Assembly: GCF_017301635.1 (NCBI RefSeq)
Contig: NZ_CP071091.1
Coordinates: forward strand, 1,393,001-1,457,000
DNA from: Myxococcus landrumus
GTDB taxonomy: Bacteria > Myxococcota > Myxococcia > Myxococcales > Myxococcaceae
Length of the DNA stretch: 64,000 bases
Direction: 5' to 3'
Position 1 is the stretch's first letter; each line of letters opens with the position of its first letter. Below the pieces are notes generated by a model. It was not told the origin of the DNA and made no database searches. It saw only the letters and a program-made list of their open reading frames with translations. This document shows, piece after piece, positions 20,266 through 29,747 of the stretch. The translations under genes and the position numbers were made by a program.

Positions 20266-23151
20266 CTAGAGCCTGGCCTTGTCCCGGGGCGCGAGCGTCA
20301 CCTTCGCCCAGATGAAGCCCAGATTGTTCCAGTCCTCGACCTCGAGGATGGTGACACTCTGGCCCGCCTTGAGGGCGCCCAGCGTGCGTCCCTCGGTGGC
20401 GGGTTGGCCCGTGGGCGGGTCGTCTCGCAGGAGCGCGGGGACCGTGCTCTCCAACGTCATGCCCACGAACTGTTGCGGCGCTTGAGACCACCGCGCGTCG
20501 GTTGGCTTGCAGAAGTAGCAGGTGCGCCATGCGTTCCCAGTGGACAGGTACTGGCCCAGGAAGACCCATGCGGCCTTGCTTCCATCCTCCAGCTTCGCGA
20601 CGACGTCGGGTCGGGCCTCACCAGCGGCTCGCTGCACCTCGGTGTCGAGGAACGCCTGAACGGCGGGCGCGTCACGGTCATAGAGACGTGAGGTGGCTTG
20701 TTGCTGCAAGGCCACCTGGTCGCTTGCGAGCCGCCCCGTGAGCCGCTTCGCCAGCTCCAGCGTCGCCGGGTCCCGCAGCTTCGCCATGAAGGGCTCCGTC
20801 TGGCCCGAGGTCAGCCCTCGCTCCAACAGCGCGATGAGACTCTGCTCCGTCAGCGCCGTGCCTCGGAGGTTCTTGATGTGGCTGGCGATGCGCTGACCCA
20901 CGGTCTCCTCCTGCCAGAGGAACTGACCCAGCAGCCGGCCCTTGTCCTTGGGGCCCAATGCCCACGCGGTCATCACCTCATCCTGGTTCTCCGCGAAGCA
21001 CTCCCGCTGCTGGGGGCTCGCGTCGTCGGAGAGCTCCACGTCGCCATAGTCGTAGCTGGCCTGGAGCATGGTGACCTTCCTCCCCGCGAGGAGGCGACCA
21101 ATCTCCGCCTTCTGGTACTCGGCCATGTCACGCGCGAAGGCATGGCTCGCGCGCGAGAGCGCGGACAGCGGAGTGGAGATGGCGCCCCCGGAGCTGCCGC
21201 TCTTGTCGAGCGAGGGCGGCTTCGCCCCCGAGTCGATCTCCACGAAGAGCACCCCGCGCCGCTCCAGCTTCGCGAAGAACTGGTCGATGGCCGCCTGCGT
21301 CCCGGGCTTGGACTTCCAGCGCTCCGAATCCGTGAGCCCCCGCAGCAACAGCACGAAGGTGTCCAGGCCCGTGTTGTCGAACACGCCACCGTCGATGAGC
21401 GGCTCCTTGTTGCCCTTGGCGTCAATGACGCTGGGCAGATCGACAATCCAAGGGAAGTTCGCGGACGCCCGGACCGCATCGGCGAGCGCGATGTCTCCGC
21501 TGGCGACCAGCTCACTGGTGGAGCGCGCGGGCGCCGAGGGCTGCTTCCCGTCATTGACCATCAGCGCCGGAAGCGGAGGCTTGCCCGTGACGACCCGCGC
21601 CCCCGTCCGCGCGCTGGCCGTGTTGATGAGGAGCAGTGGCGCACGGCCCCCCTCGGAGAAGCTGGCGGGCCACGTGAGGTAGTCGGACCAGAAGGAGGCC
21701 AGGCCCTCGCCTCGGCTCACCCCAGGCATCACGAGTCCGCGCAGGAGCGGCGCGTTGAAGTCCACGAACATGTCGTCCATCGCCGCGCTGCTCAGGGGCC
21801 AGAGCCGGTCGGCCTTCAAGCCACAGGCCCCCTCCATCAGGTGGGCTTCCAACTCCGCACGTGGCGCATGCTTGAGCGGCACGCCGGGCGCGAGGGGAAC
21901 TCCCAGGGTTCCTTGGGCCAGGCGGTGCGAGAAGTGTGCGCTGGCGACGCTGCCCCCGGAGACACTGCTGATGAAGAGGACATGGTCCGAGAGCCGTTGG
22001 TCCGCGCAGCGAGGCGTCCTCGTGTCGGGCGGGTCGACGCGCATGCGGTTCAGGCTCTCCAGCGAGAGCATGGCGAAGATGGCCGCACGCGAACCGCCTC
22101 CCGCGGCGGAGACGAAGACCACGGGCCCATCACACATCTGCTCTAGCCGCGCGTCCGCGGTCTTCATCCACTCGGTGAAGACCGCGTCGGAGTCCACGGG
22201 CTTCTCACGCGCCATCGCCGTGAGGGTCCCCTGCCGCGCGAGCTGTTCCCCGATGAGGAACACGCACGCCAGCGCCGCCAGGGCGAACACGGCGCGCCGC
22301 ACGACGTTCGGCACCAGGTCCAGCGCGCGGGCCACACACAGAATCACGAAGAGCAGATGGTAGATGGCCCAGATGGTGTAGAGCCGGAAGCTGGCCTCGG
22401 GGACGTTGGGGATGAAAACGCCCCACAGCAGCTCCGCGAGGAAGTACGAGCCCAGGGTCATCACCAGTCCGCGCGTGACGACCTCCATCAGGATGCGCAG
22501 CGAGGGCTTCCAGTCGAGGACCCTCCGGCCGAAGAGGCCCACCACGCCCACCGACAACGCGAGGCCCGCGACGATGCTGGGGCCCGGGTCTCGCGCCTTC
22601 CACGGAGCGGGCAAGAGCCCCAGCCAGCCCACGAGACCCAACGTCACCGCGGCCAGGATGATGGCGCCGTGGAGCCACACTCGAGAGGACTTCGCCTCCG
22701 CCAGCGGAAAGCGCGCGAGCGACACCAATCGCTTGCAGATGGCCTTCACCCCTTGGCTGAAGCGGTTGGGGTGCCTCATCCACCAGGGGTACTCGTCGTC
22801 TTCCCTCGGGACGAAGACCCACAGCGCGCTCATGAAGAAGAACACGCCGAGCAGGATGACGTACGCCGAGAAGGCGATGGCCAGGAGCGCGGAGCCGCCG
22901 CCTCGCAGGGACGCCGCACCCGGAAGCTGGAGGACGATGTTGTGGACCTGGGGCAGCTGCAGGAGCGCGAGGAAGGCCACCACCAGCGCCACCACCGTCG
23001 TGAGCCGCTTCTCCAGATAGCTCACCCAACGCGGTGGCGGAGCCGGAGGTGTCTGCGCACGGACGGCGTGCAGCAGGCCCTTGGGCGAGGCGAGGGCATT
23101 GCCCGATTCCGGCTTGCTGGAGGTCTTGTGGGTCGAGCGTCGCTTGCTCAT
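20266..23151 (-). CDS. large membrane-bound patatin-like phospholipase with SH3-like tail
   Basis: 961 aa from ATG 23151. The N-terminal 340 residues hold about seven hydrophobic helices (e.g. TTVVALVVAFLALLQLP, LLAIAFSAYVILLGVFFFM). Then comes a patatin/cPLA2-like hydrolase: oxyanion loop VSAAGGGSRAAIFAM, nucleophile elbow FISSVSGGSVAS, and the second catalytic residue in IDGGVFDNTGLD. The last about 70 residues resemble a bacterial SH3 domain (GRTLGALKAGQSVTILE, NLGFIWAKVTL). It should cleave lipid acyl esters at the membrane. It is divergent from an outer-membrane protein gene. No immunity or secretion genes adjoin, so a toxin role is not supported. Confidence 0.82.
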   Translation of the reverse strand: MSKRRSTHKTSSKPESGNALASPKGLLHAVRAQTPPAPPPRWVSYLEKRLTTVVALVVAFLALLQLPQVHNIVLQLPGAASLRGGGSALLAIAFSAYVILLGVFFFMSALWVFVPREDDEYPWWMRHPNRFSQGVKAICKRLVSLARFPLAEAKSSRVWLHGAIILAAVTLGLVGWLGLLPAPWKARDPGPSIVAGLALSVGVVGLFGRRVLDWKPSLRILMEVVTRGLVMTLGSYFLAELLWGVFIPNVPEASFRLYTIWAIYHLLFVILCVARALDLVPNVVRRAVFALAALACVFLIGEQLARQGTLTAMAREKPVDSDAVFTEWMKTADARLEQMCDGPVVFVSAAGGGSRAAIFAMLSLESLNRMRVDPPDTRTPRCADQRLSDHVLFISSVSGGSVASAHFSHRLAQGTLGVPLAPGVPLKHAPRAELEAHLMEGACGLKADRLWPLSSAAMDDMFVDFNAPLLRGLVMPGVSRGEGLASFWSDYLTWPASFSEGGRAPLLLINTASARTGARVVTGKPPLPALMVNDGKQPSAPARSTSELVASGDIALADAVRASANFPWIVDLPSVIDAKGNKEPLIDGGVFDNTGLDTFVLLLRGLTDSERWKSKPGTQAAIDQFFAKLERRGVLFVEIDSGAKPPSLDKSGSSGGAISTPLSALSRASHAFARDMAEYQKAEIGRLLAGRKVTMLQASYDYGDVELSDDASPQQRECFAENQDEVMTAWALGPKDKGRLLGQFLWQEETVGQRIASHIKNLRGTALTEQSLIALLERGLTSGQTEPFMAKLRDPATLELAKRLTGRLASDQVALQQQATSRLYDRDAPAVQAFLDTEVQRAAGEARPDVVAKLEDGSKAAWVFLGQYLSTGNAWRTCYFCKPTDARWSQAPQQFVGMTLESTVPALLRDDPPTGQPATEGRTLGALKAGQSVTILEVEDWNNLGFIWAKVTLAPRDKARL

Positions 23152-23346
23152 GGGGGCCCCCCTCGTTGAACGCGAACCCATCAATACAGATTGATTGATG
23201 AGTTCCTACTGATGTCGTTTTTCAAGGGTAGCACTGTTGAGACAAGCGAGGGCGCGGAGCCGAGGCTTGCCCCGCGGGGGGGCCCGCTTGACGGGTGGCG
23301 TGTCGATGGACATCCCGGTCGAGCGGGTCCGGACCGGGAGCGGGGA

Positions 23347-24210
23347 ATGGCGGCAGGAGGAGCGGGGAGGGGGCACGCGTGGGCCCTGTTGGGGCTGCTG
23401 GTGGCGCCGTGGGGCGCCTTCGCCGAGGACACCTCCGCCCCGCCAGCCCACGAGGAGTCCTCTCAGGAACAGGACCTGGCGAAGCAGGTCCAGAACCCGG
23501 TGGCCGAGCTCATCAGCGTGCCCCTTCAGGACAACCTGGACCTGGGGGTGAAGCCCAAGGACCGGGTGCGGAACACACTCAACATCCAGCCGGTGGTCCC
23601 GGTCCCGCTGACGCACCGTTTCAACCTCATCAACCGCGTCATCCTCCCCGTCGTCGCGCAGCCCGGGCTGTCGGAAGACAGCGATGGGACCTTCGGGTTG
23701 GGGGACACGTCGGCCACGTTCTTCGTGGTGCCTCGCAAGCCGGGCACGGTCATCTGGGGCGTGGGGCCCGCGTTCCTGCTCCCCACGGCCACGGATGATG
23801 CGCTGGGCACCGGGAAGTGGAGCGTGGGGCCCTCGGCGGTGGTGCTGGTCCAGCCTTCACCGTGGTCCATCGGCGTGCTGGCCAACAACGTGTTCTCCGT
23901 CTTCGGGGACGATGACCGGGCCACCGTCAACCAGCTCCTGCTCCAGTACTTCGTCAGCTACAACCTGCCGAAGGGCTGGTACGTGACGTCAGCGCCCATC
24001 CTCACCGCGAACTGGGAGGGCCCCAAGGGCGAGCGGTGGACCATTCCCTTCGGCCTGGGCGCGGGCAAGGTGTTCAGCATCCACAAGCAGGCGCTGAATG
24101 GCTCCGTGTCCGCCTACTACAACGCCGTCAGGCCCGACCTCCCGGGCGCCGCGGACTGGCAGTTGCGCTTCCAGCTCGCGTTCCTGTTCCCGCTCAAGAA
24201 GAAGCACTGA
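23347..24210 (+). CDS. outer-membrane transporter-like beta-barrel protein
   Basis: 287 aa from ATG 23347, which gives a signal peptide (HAWALLGLLVAPWGAFA, cleavage near FAEDT); the frame is open upstream to 23191 but lacks family character. After a charged spacer, the mature part reads as about 12 amphipathic strands, with GVKPKDRVRNTLNIQPVVPV and VGPAFLLPTATDDALGTGKW, a pattern I associate with the neuromedin-U/alginate-type small outer-membrane proteins found in many Gram-negatives. Function unknown. It ends 6 bp before the convergent HAD gene. Confidence 0.72.
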   Translation: MAAGGAGRGHAWALLGLLVAPWGAFAEDTSAPPAHEESSQEQDLAKQVQNPVAELISVPLQDNLDLGVKPKDRVRNTLNIQPVVPVPLTHRFNLINRVILPVVAQPGLSEDSDGTFGLGDTSATFFVVPRKPGTVIWGVGPAFLLPTATDDALGTGKWSVGPSAVVLVQPSPWSIGVLANNVFSVFGDDDRATVNQLLLQYFVSYNLPKGWYVTSAPILTANWEGPKGERWTIPFGLGAGKVFSIHKQALNGSVSAYYNAVRPDLPGAADWQLRFQLAFLFPLKKKH

Positions 24211-24216
24211 CGCCGC

Positions 24217-25131
24217 TCACGGAAACACGCGGTTCCAGTCCGAGCGCATGCTCACCACCGTCCAGCCCTCCTGGCCGGCGACCTCGAGCGCGTGGTCCAG
24301 GCGGCCCGCCTTGGCCTCTCGGTCATAGGCATACTCGCGCGCATCATCGTCATGGTGCAGGAGCAGGCGCAGCCGGGGCCCGTCCAGTGCGCCGGTGTAT
24401 TGCAACATCTGGAGGTCCCCGTCCGAGTTGCCGAACGCGAGCACCGGTCGTCTGCCGATGTGCAGGTGGATGTTGATGGGCTTGCCCTCGCCGTCATCGA
24501 GGCTGGTGAGGCTGGGCAGCTTGACGAGCACCGGTTGTCCCTCGCGCCACTCGAGGCGCGTCTTCCCGCTGCTGCCAATCACATGCGAGGAGGGGATGCC
24601 GTAGGTCTCCTCGCAGAAGGTCCGCAGGAAGTCGATGCCACCGCCCGAGACGATGTGCAGGTCGAACCCATTCCCCCGCAGGTAGTCCAGCAGCTCCAGC
24701 ATGGGCTGGTAGACGCAGTGGGTGAACGGCCGCTGGAAGCGCGGGTGTCTGGCTTTCGCGAGCCACTCCTTGACGGTGTGGGAGAATTCGCCCGTGGTCA
24801 TCCCCGCATGCGTGGCCGCGAGGAGCGCCGCGGCGTCATGTTCGGTGAGCGTGCGGAGGGCCTCTTCATCGCCCTCGATGAGCGCCTTGAAGGGCTGTCT
24901 TCCGCGCCACTCGGGGTGGGACGGCGCCAGCGCGCGCACGCGGTCCACGGCGAAGAGCGCCTGGACGTACATGGGTTGCTCGGACCAGAGCGTCCCGTCG
25001 TTGTCGAAGACCGCCACGCGGTCCTCGGGTGAAACGTAGGTGGGAGCACCTTCGGTGGTGACGGCGCCGACGAAGTCCAGCAACGCCTGGCGCGCGGCGC
25101 CGTCATTCCAGGAGGGAAGGGGAGCGCTCAT
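24217..25131 (-). CDS. HAD-superfamily phosphatase
   Basis: 304 aa from ATG 25131. The HAD motifs are clear: motif I VAVFDNDGTLWSE (nucleophile Asp), motif II LHIVSGGGIDFLR, and motif IV VLAFGNSDGDLQML. The alpha-helical cap inserted after motif I resembles the phosphoserine-phosphatase (subfamily I) type. Substrate unknown. It starts 11 bp downstream of the AspT-type antiporter stop on the same strand, so the two, with the barrel gene before them, look like one operon. No signal peptide is seen, so it acts in the cytoplasm. Confidence 0.85.
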   Translation of the reverse strand: MSAPLPSWNDGAARQALLDFVGAVTTEGAPTYVSPEDRVAVFDNDGTLWSEQPMYVQALFAVDRVRALAPSHPEWRGRQPFKALIEGDEEALRTLTEHDAAALLAATHAGMTTGEFSHTVKEWLAKARHPRFQRPFTHCVYQPMLELLDYLRGNGFDLHIVSGGGIDFLRTFCEETYGIPSSHVIGSSGKTRLEWREGQPVLVKLPSLTSLDDGEGKPINIHLHIGRRPVLAFGNSDGDLQMLQYTGALDGPRLRLLLHHDDDAREYAYDREAKAGRLDHALEVAGQEGWTVVSMRSDWNRVFP

Positions 25132-25142
25132 GGTGGCCTCGC

Positions 25143-26978
25143 TCAGCCCAGCAGGGCGAACATGTAGCAGATGAGGGTGAGCAGCAGGTTGGAGATGGCG
25201 AACGTCACGGGATAACCGATGGCCGGGACGATGCTCTTCGACGCCTCCTGCGCCGCGCGCATGCCCGCGCTGTTGCAACGGGCACCGGCGATGGCGCCCA
25301 TGAGCACGGCGGTGTTCATCTTGAAGACATACTGGCCCACGACCCAGCCGACGATGGGCGGAACGAAGGCCGCGATGGAGCCGATGATGAGCGTGGGGCC
25401 CAGCAGTCCTCGCTCGATGGCGTGCTGCACGCCGGAGCCCGCGTTCAACCCGAGGATGGCGATGAAGACATTCAGCCCCAGGTCCTCGAGCAACTGACGC
25501 GCGGACTCCGGGAACGGACCGCCGAGCGCCGGGTTGTGGGTGCGCAGGATGCTCAGGCCGATGCTGACGATGAGCAGGCCGACGGCGGAGCCCAGGCTGA
25601 ACTGGATGCCGAAGAGCGGAATGGTGATGGCGCCCAGCAGCGCGCCGGCGGCGAGCCCGAGCCCCAGGGTGATGATGTCCGTGGAGAGGCTGGGCTTGAC
25701 CGCGGGGCCCAGCGTCTTCTTCAGGTCCGCCACGCGCCGGGAGCTGCCGGTGATGCGCAGCACGTCGCCCTTGCGGACCGCCAGGTCCCGGCTCACGGGG
25801 AGCTGGTCACCGGCCCGGAAGATGGCGTTGAGGTAGATGCCCTGGCCCGCGCGCTGCGCGAGCTCGCCCAGCGTCTTGCCGACGACCTCCTTGTTCTGGA
25901 CGATGAACTCCACGGTGTCGAACTTCACGTTGCGCAGCTTCGAGTCATCCACCTCCGGCCCGATGTGTGGCCCGCCCGCGAGGAGCAGGGACACCGGGCC
26001 CAGCATCGCCACCTCGTCTCCGCGGTGCAGCACCAGGTCCGGCGGCGGGTTGTAGACGCGGCCGTCGTGGTAGACGCGCTCGACGGCGACGCGGGGATGC
26101 GCATGGTCCAGGTCCGCGACCGTGCGGCCCTCCAGCGCCGGGTTCTCCACGCGGAAGACGCGCAGGTCCAACGGCATGTAGCCCCGGATGAACGCGTCGG
26201 CGGTGCCGGGCAGGGGCGCGGAGTCCTCGCCCGCGAGCTCCTTCTCCATGGCCTTGCCGTCCGCCACCGCGTCCCGGCCGAACATCCTGGGCATGAACGA
26301 CATCAGCACGGTGAAGGCCACCATGCTGATGCAGTAGAGGAACGCATACGACGTGGTGAGGTTGTCGGGGGCCAGCTTCGCGGCCTCGGGTGAGAGCTTC
26401 GCGGCGCCGCTGGCGAGGGCTGCCTGCGCCGCGCCGAAGCCCGGCGTGGCCGTGTTGGCGCCCGAGAGGATACCCGCGAGGAGCCCTGGCCCCAGGGTCG
26501 TGAAGAAGCGCGACGCGTACACCAGGGCGGAGGACAGCAGCGGCACCAGCAGCGCGAGGAGGATGAGGTGCTTGCCTTCCCGGTGGATACCCCCGAGGAA
26601 CTGCGGCCCCACCTTCATGCCGATGGCGAAGATGAAGAGGTTGAAGAACACCGTGCTGGTGAACTCCGGCAGGGAGTATTGAATCTTGTGGGTGTGGAAG
26701 GCCCAGAAGCTGACGATCAGGGCCAGCAAGAGCGTGGCCGCCGTGGAGCCCATGCCCACGCCCTTCACCTTCACCTCGCCCAGCGCGAAGCCCGCGGCGA
26801 CGATGAGGAACAGCAGGATGAAGGGCTCGTGGTTCAGGTAGTTCAGGATGGCCCCGAAGACACCGTGCGGCTCCGGCTGCACGGTGGGGGTGGGCTGCCC
26901 CTGTGCGAAGGCGATGAGCGCCAACCCGACGGCGGCGGCCCCCGCGAGAGTGATGGCATGGCGCGCCTGGCTTTTCAT
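25143..26978 (-). CDS. aspT: AspT-type aspartate:alanine exchanger family membrane protein
   Basis: 611 aa from ATG 26978 with GGAGGACG upstream. A signal-like first helix is followed by two blocks of five or so membrane helices (about 45-240 and 455-611) around a central hydrophilic region with two TrkA_C-like domains (VFRVENPALEGRTVADLD and EFIVQNKEVVGKTLGELA). This layout, the GxxSGANTATPGFGAAQ segment and the matching AGARCNSAGMRAAQEAS in the second half are features of the AAEx/AspT family, which exchanges aspartate for alanine. The presence of aspD and an asparaginase in the same region supports that substrate, though related proteins carry other anions. Middle gene of a three-gene operon. 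Confidence 0.83.
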   Translation of the reverse strand: MKSQARHAITLAGAAAVGLALIAFAQGQPTPTVQPEPHGVFGAILNYLNHEPFILLFLIVAAGFALGEVKVKGVGMGSTAATLLLALIVSFWAFHTHKIQYSLPEFTSTVFFNLFIFAIGMKVGPQFLGGIHREGKHLILLALLVPLLSSALVYASRFFTTLGPGLLAGILSGANTATPGFGAAQAALASGAAKLSPEAAKLAPDNLTTSYAFLYCISMVAFTVLMSFMPRMFGRDAVADGKAMEKELAGEDSAPLPGTADAFIRGYMPLDLRVFRVENPALEGRTVADLDHAHPRVAVERVYHDGRVYNPPPDLVLHRGDEVAMLGPVSLLLAGGPHIGPEVDDSKLRNVKFDTVEFIVQNKEVVGKTLGELAQRAGQGIYLNAIFRAGDQLPVSRDLAVRKGDVLRITGSSRRVADLKKTLGPAVKPSLSTDIITLGLGLAAGALLGAITIPLFGIQFSLGSAVGLLIVSIGLSILRTHNPALGGPFPESARQLLEDLGLNVFIAILGLNAGSGVQHAIERGLLGPTLIIGSIAAFVPPIVGWVVGQYVFKMNTAVLMGAIAGARCNSAGMRAAQEASKSIVPAIGYPVTFAISNLLLTLICYMFALLG

Positions 26979-27008
26979 GCGAGCGTCCTCCGGTCCGTCG
27001 GGCACGCT

Positions 27009-27731
27009 CTAGAAGCGCAACCCCAGGTTGATGGGCAGGTACTGGCCATCGGCGCGCTTGGTGCCCTCGATGGCGTTGAACTTGGGGCCGAAGATGTAGT
27101 GGTAGCGGGCTTCCAAGTAGACGCGCATGGCGCCGTAGATGCGGTAGGAGATGCCCACGCCACCATTCAGGCCGAAGTCCGTGGAGCTTCGCGAGCCGAT
27201 GACGGTGCTCACCGGAACGACGTCGTTGTAGCAAACGAGCAACCAGGGGTCGCAGACCGGGACGAGCGTCGCGCCCGCCAGCTCCGTGATCTCCACCTTG
27301 CGGTAGTACAGGCCCGGTCCCCCCGTGAGGTAGAGGCCCACGCGTCCTCGCGGCAGCAGGCCGAAGAGGAAGTTGAGGTTGCCGTACTGCATGATGTGGT
27401 CGCCGGCGACGTTCTCGTCCTGGAGGATGCGGTCCTTCAAGTCGAAGTCGCTGTACTGGTACTCGAGGAAGGCCCCGAACCGGTCCGTGAAGTGATAGCC
27501 CGCGCCCAACAGGAAGCCCCAGCCCGTGTCGAAGCGATCACTCGTCTCGCCGATCGGGACGATGAAGCTGCCGCCCAGGTTGAAGGTGACGCGCCCGGCG
27601 ATGGGCGGCTCATCCTCGATGAAGGCCTCGGTGGAGGTGGACTCGGCTGCTTGCCGCAGCGGTCCCGCCAGCGTGGGCGTGGCGACGAGCATCGCGGACA
27701 GCATCCAAGGCATGGCGAAGAAACGAGGCAT
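27009..27731 (-). CDS. outer-membrane beta-barrel (porin-like) protein
   Basis: 240 aa from ATG 27731, which has AGGAGGGGG upstream and starts a signal peptide (MLSAMLVATPTLAG); the ORF extends to 27845 without family character. The mature protein consists of alternating strands such as GWGFLLGAGYHFTDRFGAF and YLTGGPGLYYRKVE and ends in LGLRF, a typical C-terminal aromatic BAM signal. It resembles the eight-stranded OmpA/OmpW-like barrels. It lies 30 bp upstream of aspT on the same strand and may be the outer-membrane partner of that transporter. Confidence 0.78.
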   Translation of the reverse strand: MPRFFAMPWMLSAMLVATPTLAGPLRQAAESTSTEAFIEDEPPIAGRVTFNLGGSFIVPIGETSDRFDTGWGFLLGAGYHFTDRFGAFLEYQYSDFDLKDRILQDENVAGDHIMQYGNLNFLFGLLPRGRVGLYLTGGPGLYYRKVEITELAGATLVPVCDPWLLVCYNDVVPVSTVIGSRSSTDFGLNGGVGISYRIYGAMRVYLEARYHYIFGPKFNAIEGTKRADGQYLPINLGLRF

Positions 27732-27946
27732 GGGACCCCCTCCTGTCATGGCCTGGTGAAGCTGGGGACGGTGGCGCGGACAGGCTGGTGACCCGAGTGG
27801 CTCGCCACTCCCTGGTGGGCTGCTTCGCCGTCGTCTCGTGAGCACTCAGGTGTCGTGCCCGCCTGTCCCTCCTTCGAGGACCGTGCCGCTCGCGTGGGTG
27901 TGGACCATCGTCGACGAGACACCTTGCGACGGAGGGGTGCGCGACG

Positions 27947-29668
27947 ATGAAGCGCTTGGAGGCGGGGCGATGGCGGAGCGTGCGGCGGTTCGTTCCGGGA
28001 CTGAGCCTGGTCCGGAGCTACTCGAAGTCCTGGCTGCGGCCAGACCTGCTCTCCGCGTTGACCATCGCCGCCATGCTGGTGCCGCAGGGCCTGGCCTATG
28101 CGCAGATCGTGGGCGTGCGGCCCGTCGCGGGGCTCTACGCGGGCGCGGTGGGGATGCTCGCCTATGCGGTGTTCGGCCCGTCACGCCACCTGATGGTGGG
28201 CCCCGAGGCGGGCGCCGCCATCATCGCCGCGAGCGCGTTGGGGGGTGTGGCCGCTGGCGCGGAGCCCGCGCGGTATGCCTCGCTCGCGGCGCTGCTGGCG
28301 ATGATGGTGGGGCTCATCAGCCTGCTGGCGGGCGTGTTCAAGACCGGAGCGCTGGCGGACTTCCTCTCCAAGCCCATCCTCATCGGCTACACGAACGGCG
28401 CGGCGCTCATCATCATCGGCAGCCAGCTGGCGCGGATGTTCGGCCTGGAGCGCGAGTCGGACGACTTTCCGGGACAGGTGCTGGAGGTGGGCCGCAACCT
28501 GGGCCACACCCACGTGCCCACGCTGCTGCTGGGCCTGGGCATCATCCTGGCGCTGGTGCTCTTGAGACAGTTCCTGCCGAAGCTGCCCGGCCCGCTCATC
28601 CTCGTGGTGGTGACGACGGTGGTGGCGCAGGTGTTCCAGCTCCACCACGGCGGCGTCAAGGTGGTGGGCGCCATCGCCGCCGCGCCGCCGTCGCTGGGAC
28701 TTCCCTCGGTGGGCTTCTCCGACGTGCGGGCCCTGCTGCCCGCGGCCTTGAGCCTGGCGCTGGTCAACTACGCCAGCTCCGTGCTCGCGGGCCGCATCTA
28801 CGCGGACAAGCACCGCTACCACCTGGACAGCAACCAGGAGCTGCTGGGACAGGCCGCGGCCAACCTGGCCAACGCGTTCACGCAGGGCTTCCCGGTGACG
28901 GGCAGCGACTCGCGCACGGCCGTCAACGACGCGATGGGCGGCAAGTCCCAGCTCGTGGGTGCTGTCGCCGCGGTGCTGGTCACCGTGTTCGCGCTCTTCC
29001 TCACGCCGCTCTTGCGCAACCTGCCGCTGGTGACGCTGGGGGCCATCGTCACGGTCGCCGCGGTGTATCTGATGGACGTGCGCTCCATCCTCGCGCTGTG
29101 GCGGGTGCGGCGCGTGGAGGCGGTGCTGGCGGTGGTGACGACGCTGGGCGTGCTGGTGTTGGGAATCCTCCAAGGCATCCTCGTCGCCGTGGCGCTGGCG
29201 CTGGGCGACCTCATCCGCCGCGCGGCCCATCCCCATGACGCCGTGTTGGGACAGCGCGAGGACGTGCCCGGCTGGCACGACGTCACCCGCCACGCCGACA
29301 CACGCACCGTCCCGGGGCTGCTCGTCTACCGCTTCGATGCGCCCATGTTCTTCGCGAACGCGCGCTATCTCCGGGAGCAGCTCCGCGCGCTGGTGGCGGA
29401 GGCGAAGCCCACGCCTCGAGAGGTGGTGCTGGACGCCAGCGCCGTGTTCGACCTGGACGTCACCGCGGCCGAGGGGCTGGAGAAGCTGCGACGCGAGCTG
29501 ACGGAGCGGGGAATCGTCCTGGTCATCGCGGATGCGAACGCACCGCTGCGCGGCATGCTGCGCAGGACGGGATTGATGGAGCGGCTGGGCGAGGAGAACG
29601 TCTACCTCACGGTGGAAGCGGCGGTGTCCCGGTTCGAGCAGCGCCGCGCACGCGGGGGAATCACTTGA
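27947..29668 (+). CDS. SulP/SLC26-family anion permease with STAS domain
   Basis: 573 aa from ATG 27947. The N-terminal signature PDLLSALTIAAMLVPQGLAYA and GVRPVAGLYAG mark the SulP family, with about 12-14 helices to residue 430, including ITGSDSRTAVNDAMGGKS-like text (as VTGSDSRTAVNDAMGG). The C-terminal STAS domain (about 460-565) has VVLDASAVFDLDVTAAEGLEKL. Members carry sulfate, bicarbonate or C4-dicarboxylates such as aspartate and succinate (DauA-type). Near the aspartate genes a dicarboxylate role is possible but not shown. Divergent from the aspT operon; the 215-bp gap between them holds no gene. Confidence 0.9.
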   Translation: MKRLEAGRWRSVRRFVPGLSLVRSYSKSWLRPDLLSALTIAAMLVPQGLAYAQIVGVRPVAGLYAGAVGMLAYAVFGPSRHLMVGPEAGAAIIAASALGGVAAGAEPARYASLAALLAMMVGLISLLAGVFKTGALADFLSKPILIGYTNGAALIIIGSQLARMFGLERESDDFPGQVLEVGRNLGHTHVPTLLLGLGIILALVLLRQFLPKLPGPLILVVVTTVVAQVFQLHHGGVKVVGAIAAAPPSLGLPSVGFSDVRALLPAALSLALVNYASSVLAGRIYADKHRYHLDSNQELLGQAAANLANAFTQGFPVTGSDSRTAVNDAMGGKSQLVGAVAAVLVTVFALFLTPLLRNLPLVTLGAIVTVAAVYLMDVRSILALWRVRRVEAVLAVVTTLGVLVLGILQGILVAVALALGDLIRRAAHPHDAVLGQREDVPGWHDVTRHADTRTVPGLLVYRFDAPMFFANARYLREQLRALVAEAKPTPREVVLDASAVFDLDVTAAEGLEKLRRELTERGIVLVIADANAPLRGMLRRTGLMERLGEENVYLTVEAAVSRFEQRRARGGIT

Positions 29669-29680
29669 AGGTCGAGAGTG

Positions 29681-29709
29681 TTGAAGCCAGAAGTGCGAGG
29701 CGCTATAGA
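29681..29709 (+). promoter_or_regulatory. sigma-70-type promoter for the guanidinium exporter gene
   Basis: TTGAAG at 29681-29686 and TATAGA at 29704-29709 are separated by exactly 17 bp, a near-consensus housekeeping promoter. Transcription would start near 29716, some 30 nt before the riboswitch aptamer. It begins 13 bp after the SulP stop, so the exporter gene has its own promoter. Confidence 0.65.
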
Positions 29710-29747
29710 CCTCGCCGTCCGTCGCGCCCGGTGTGGGTGTGACGTAC

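Noticed and set aside
20266..23151. Type VI or contact-dependent lipase toxin
   Set aside because: Polytopic N-terminus, no VgrG/PAAR-like marker and no immunity gene nearby.
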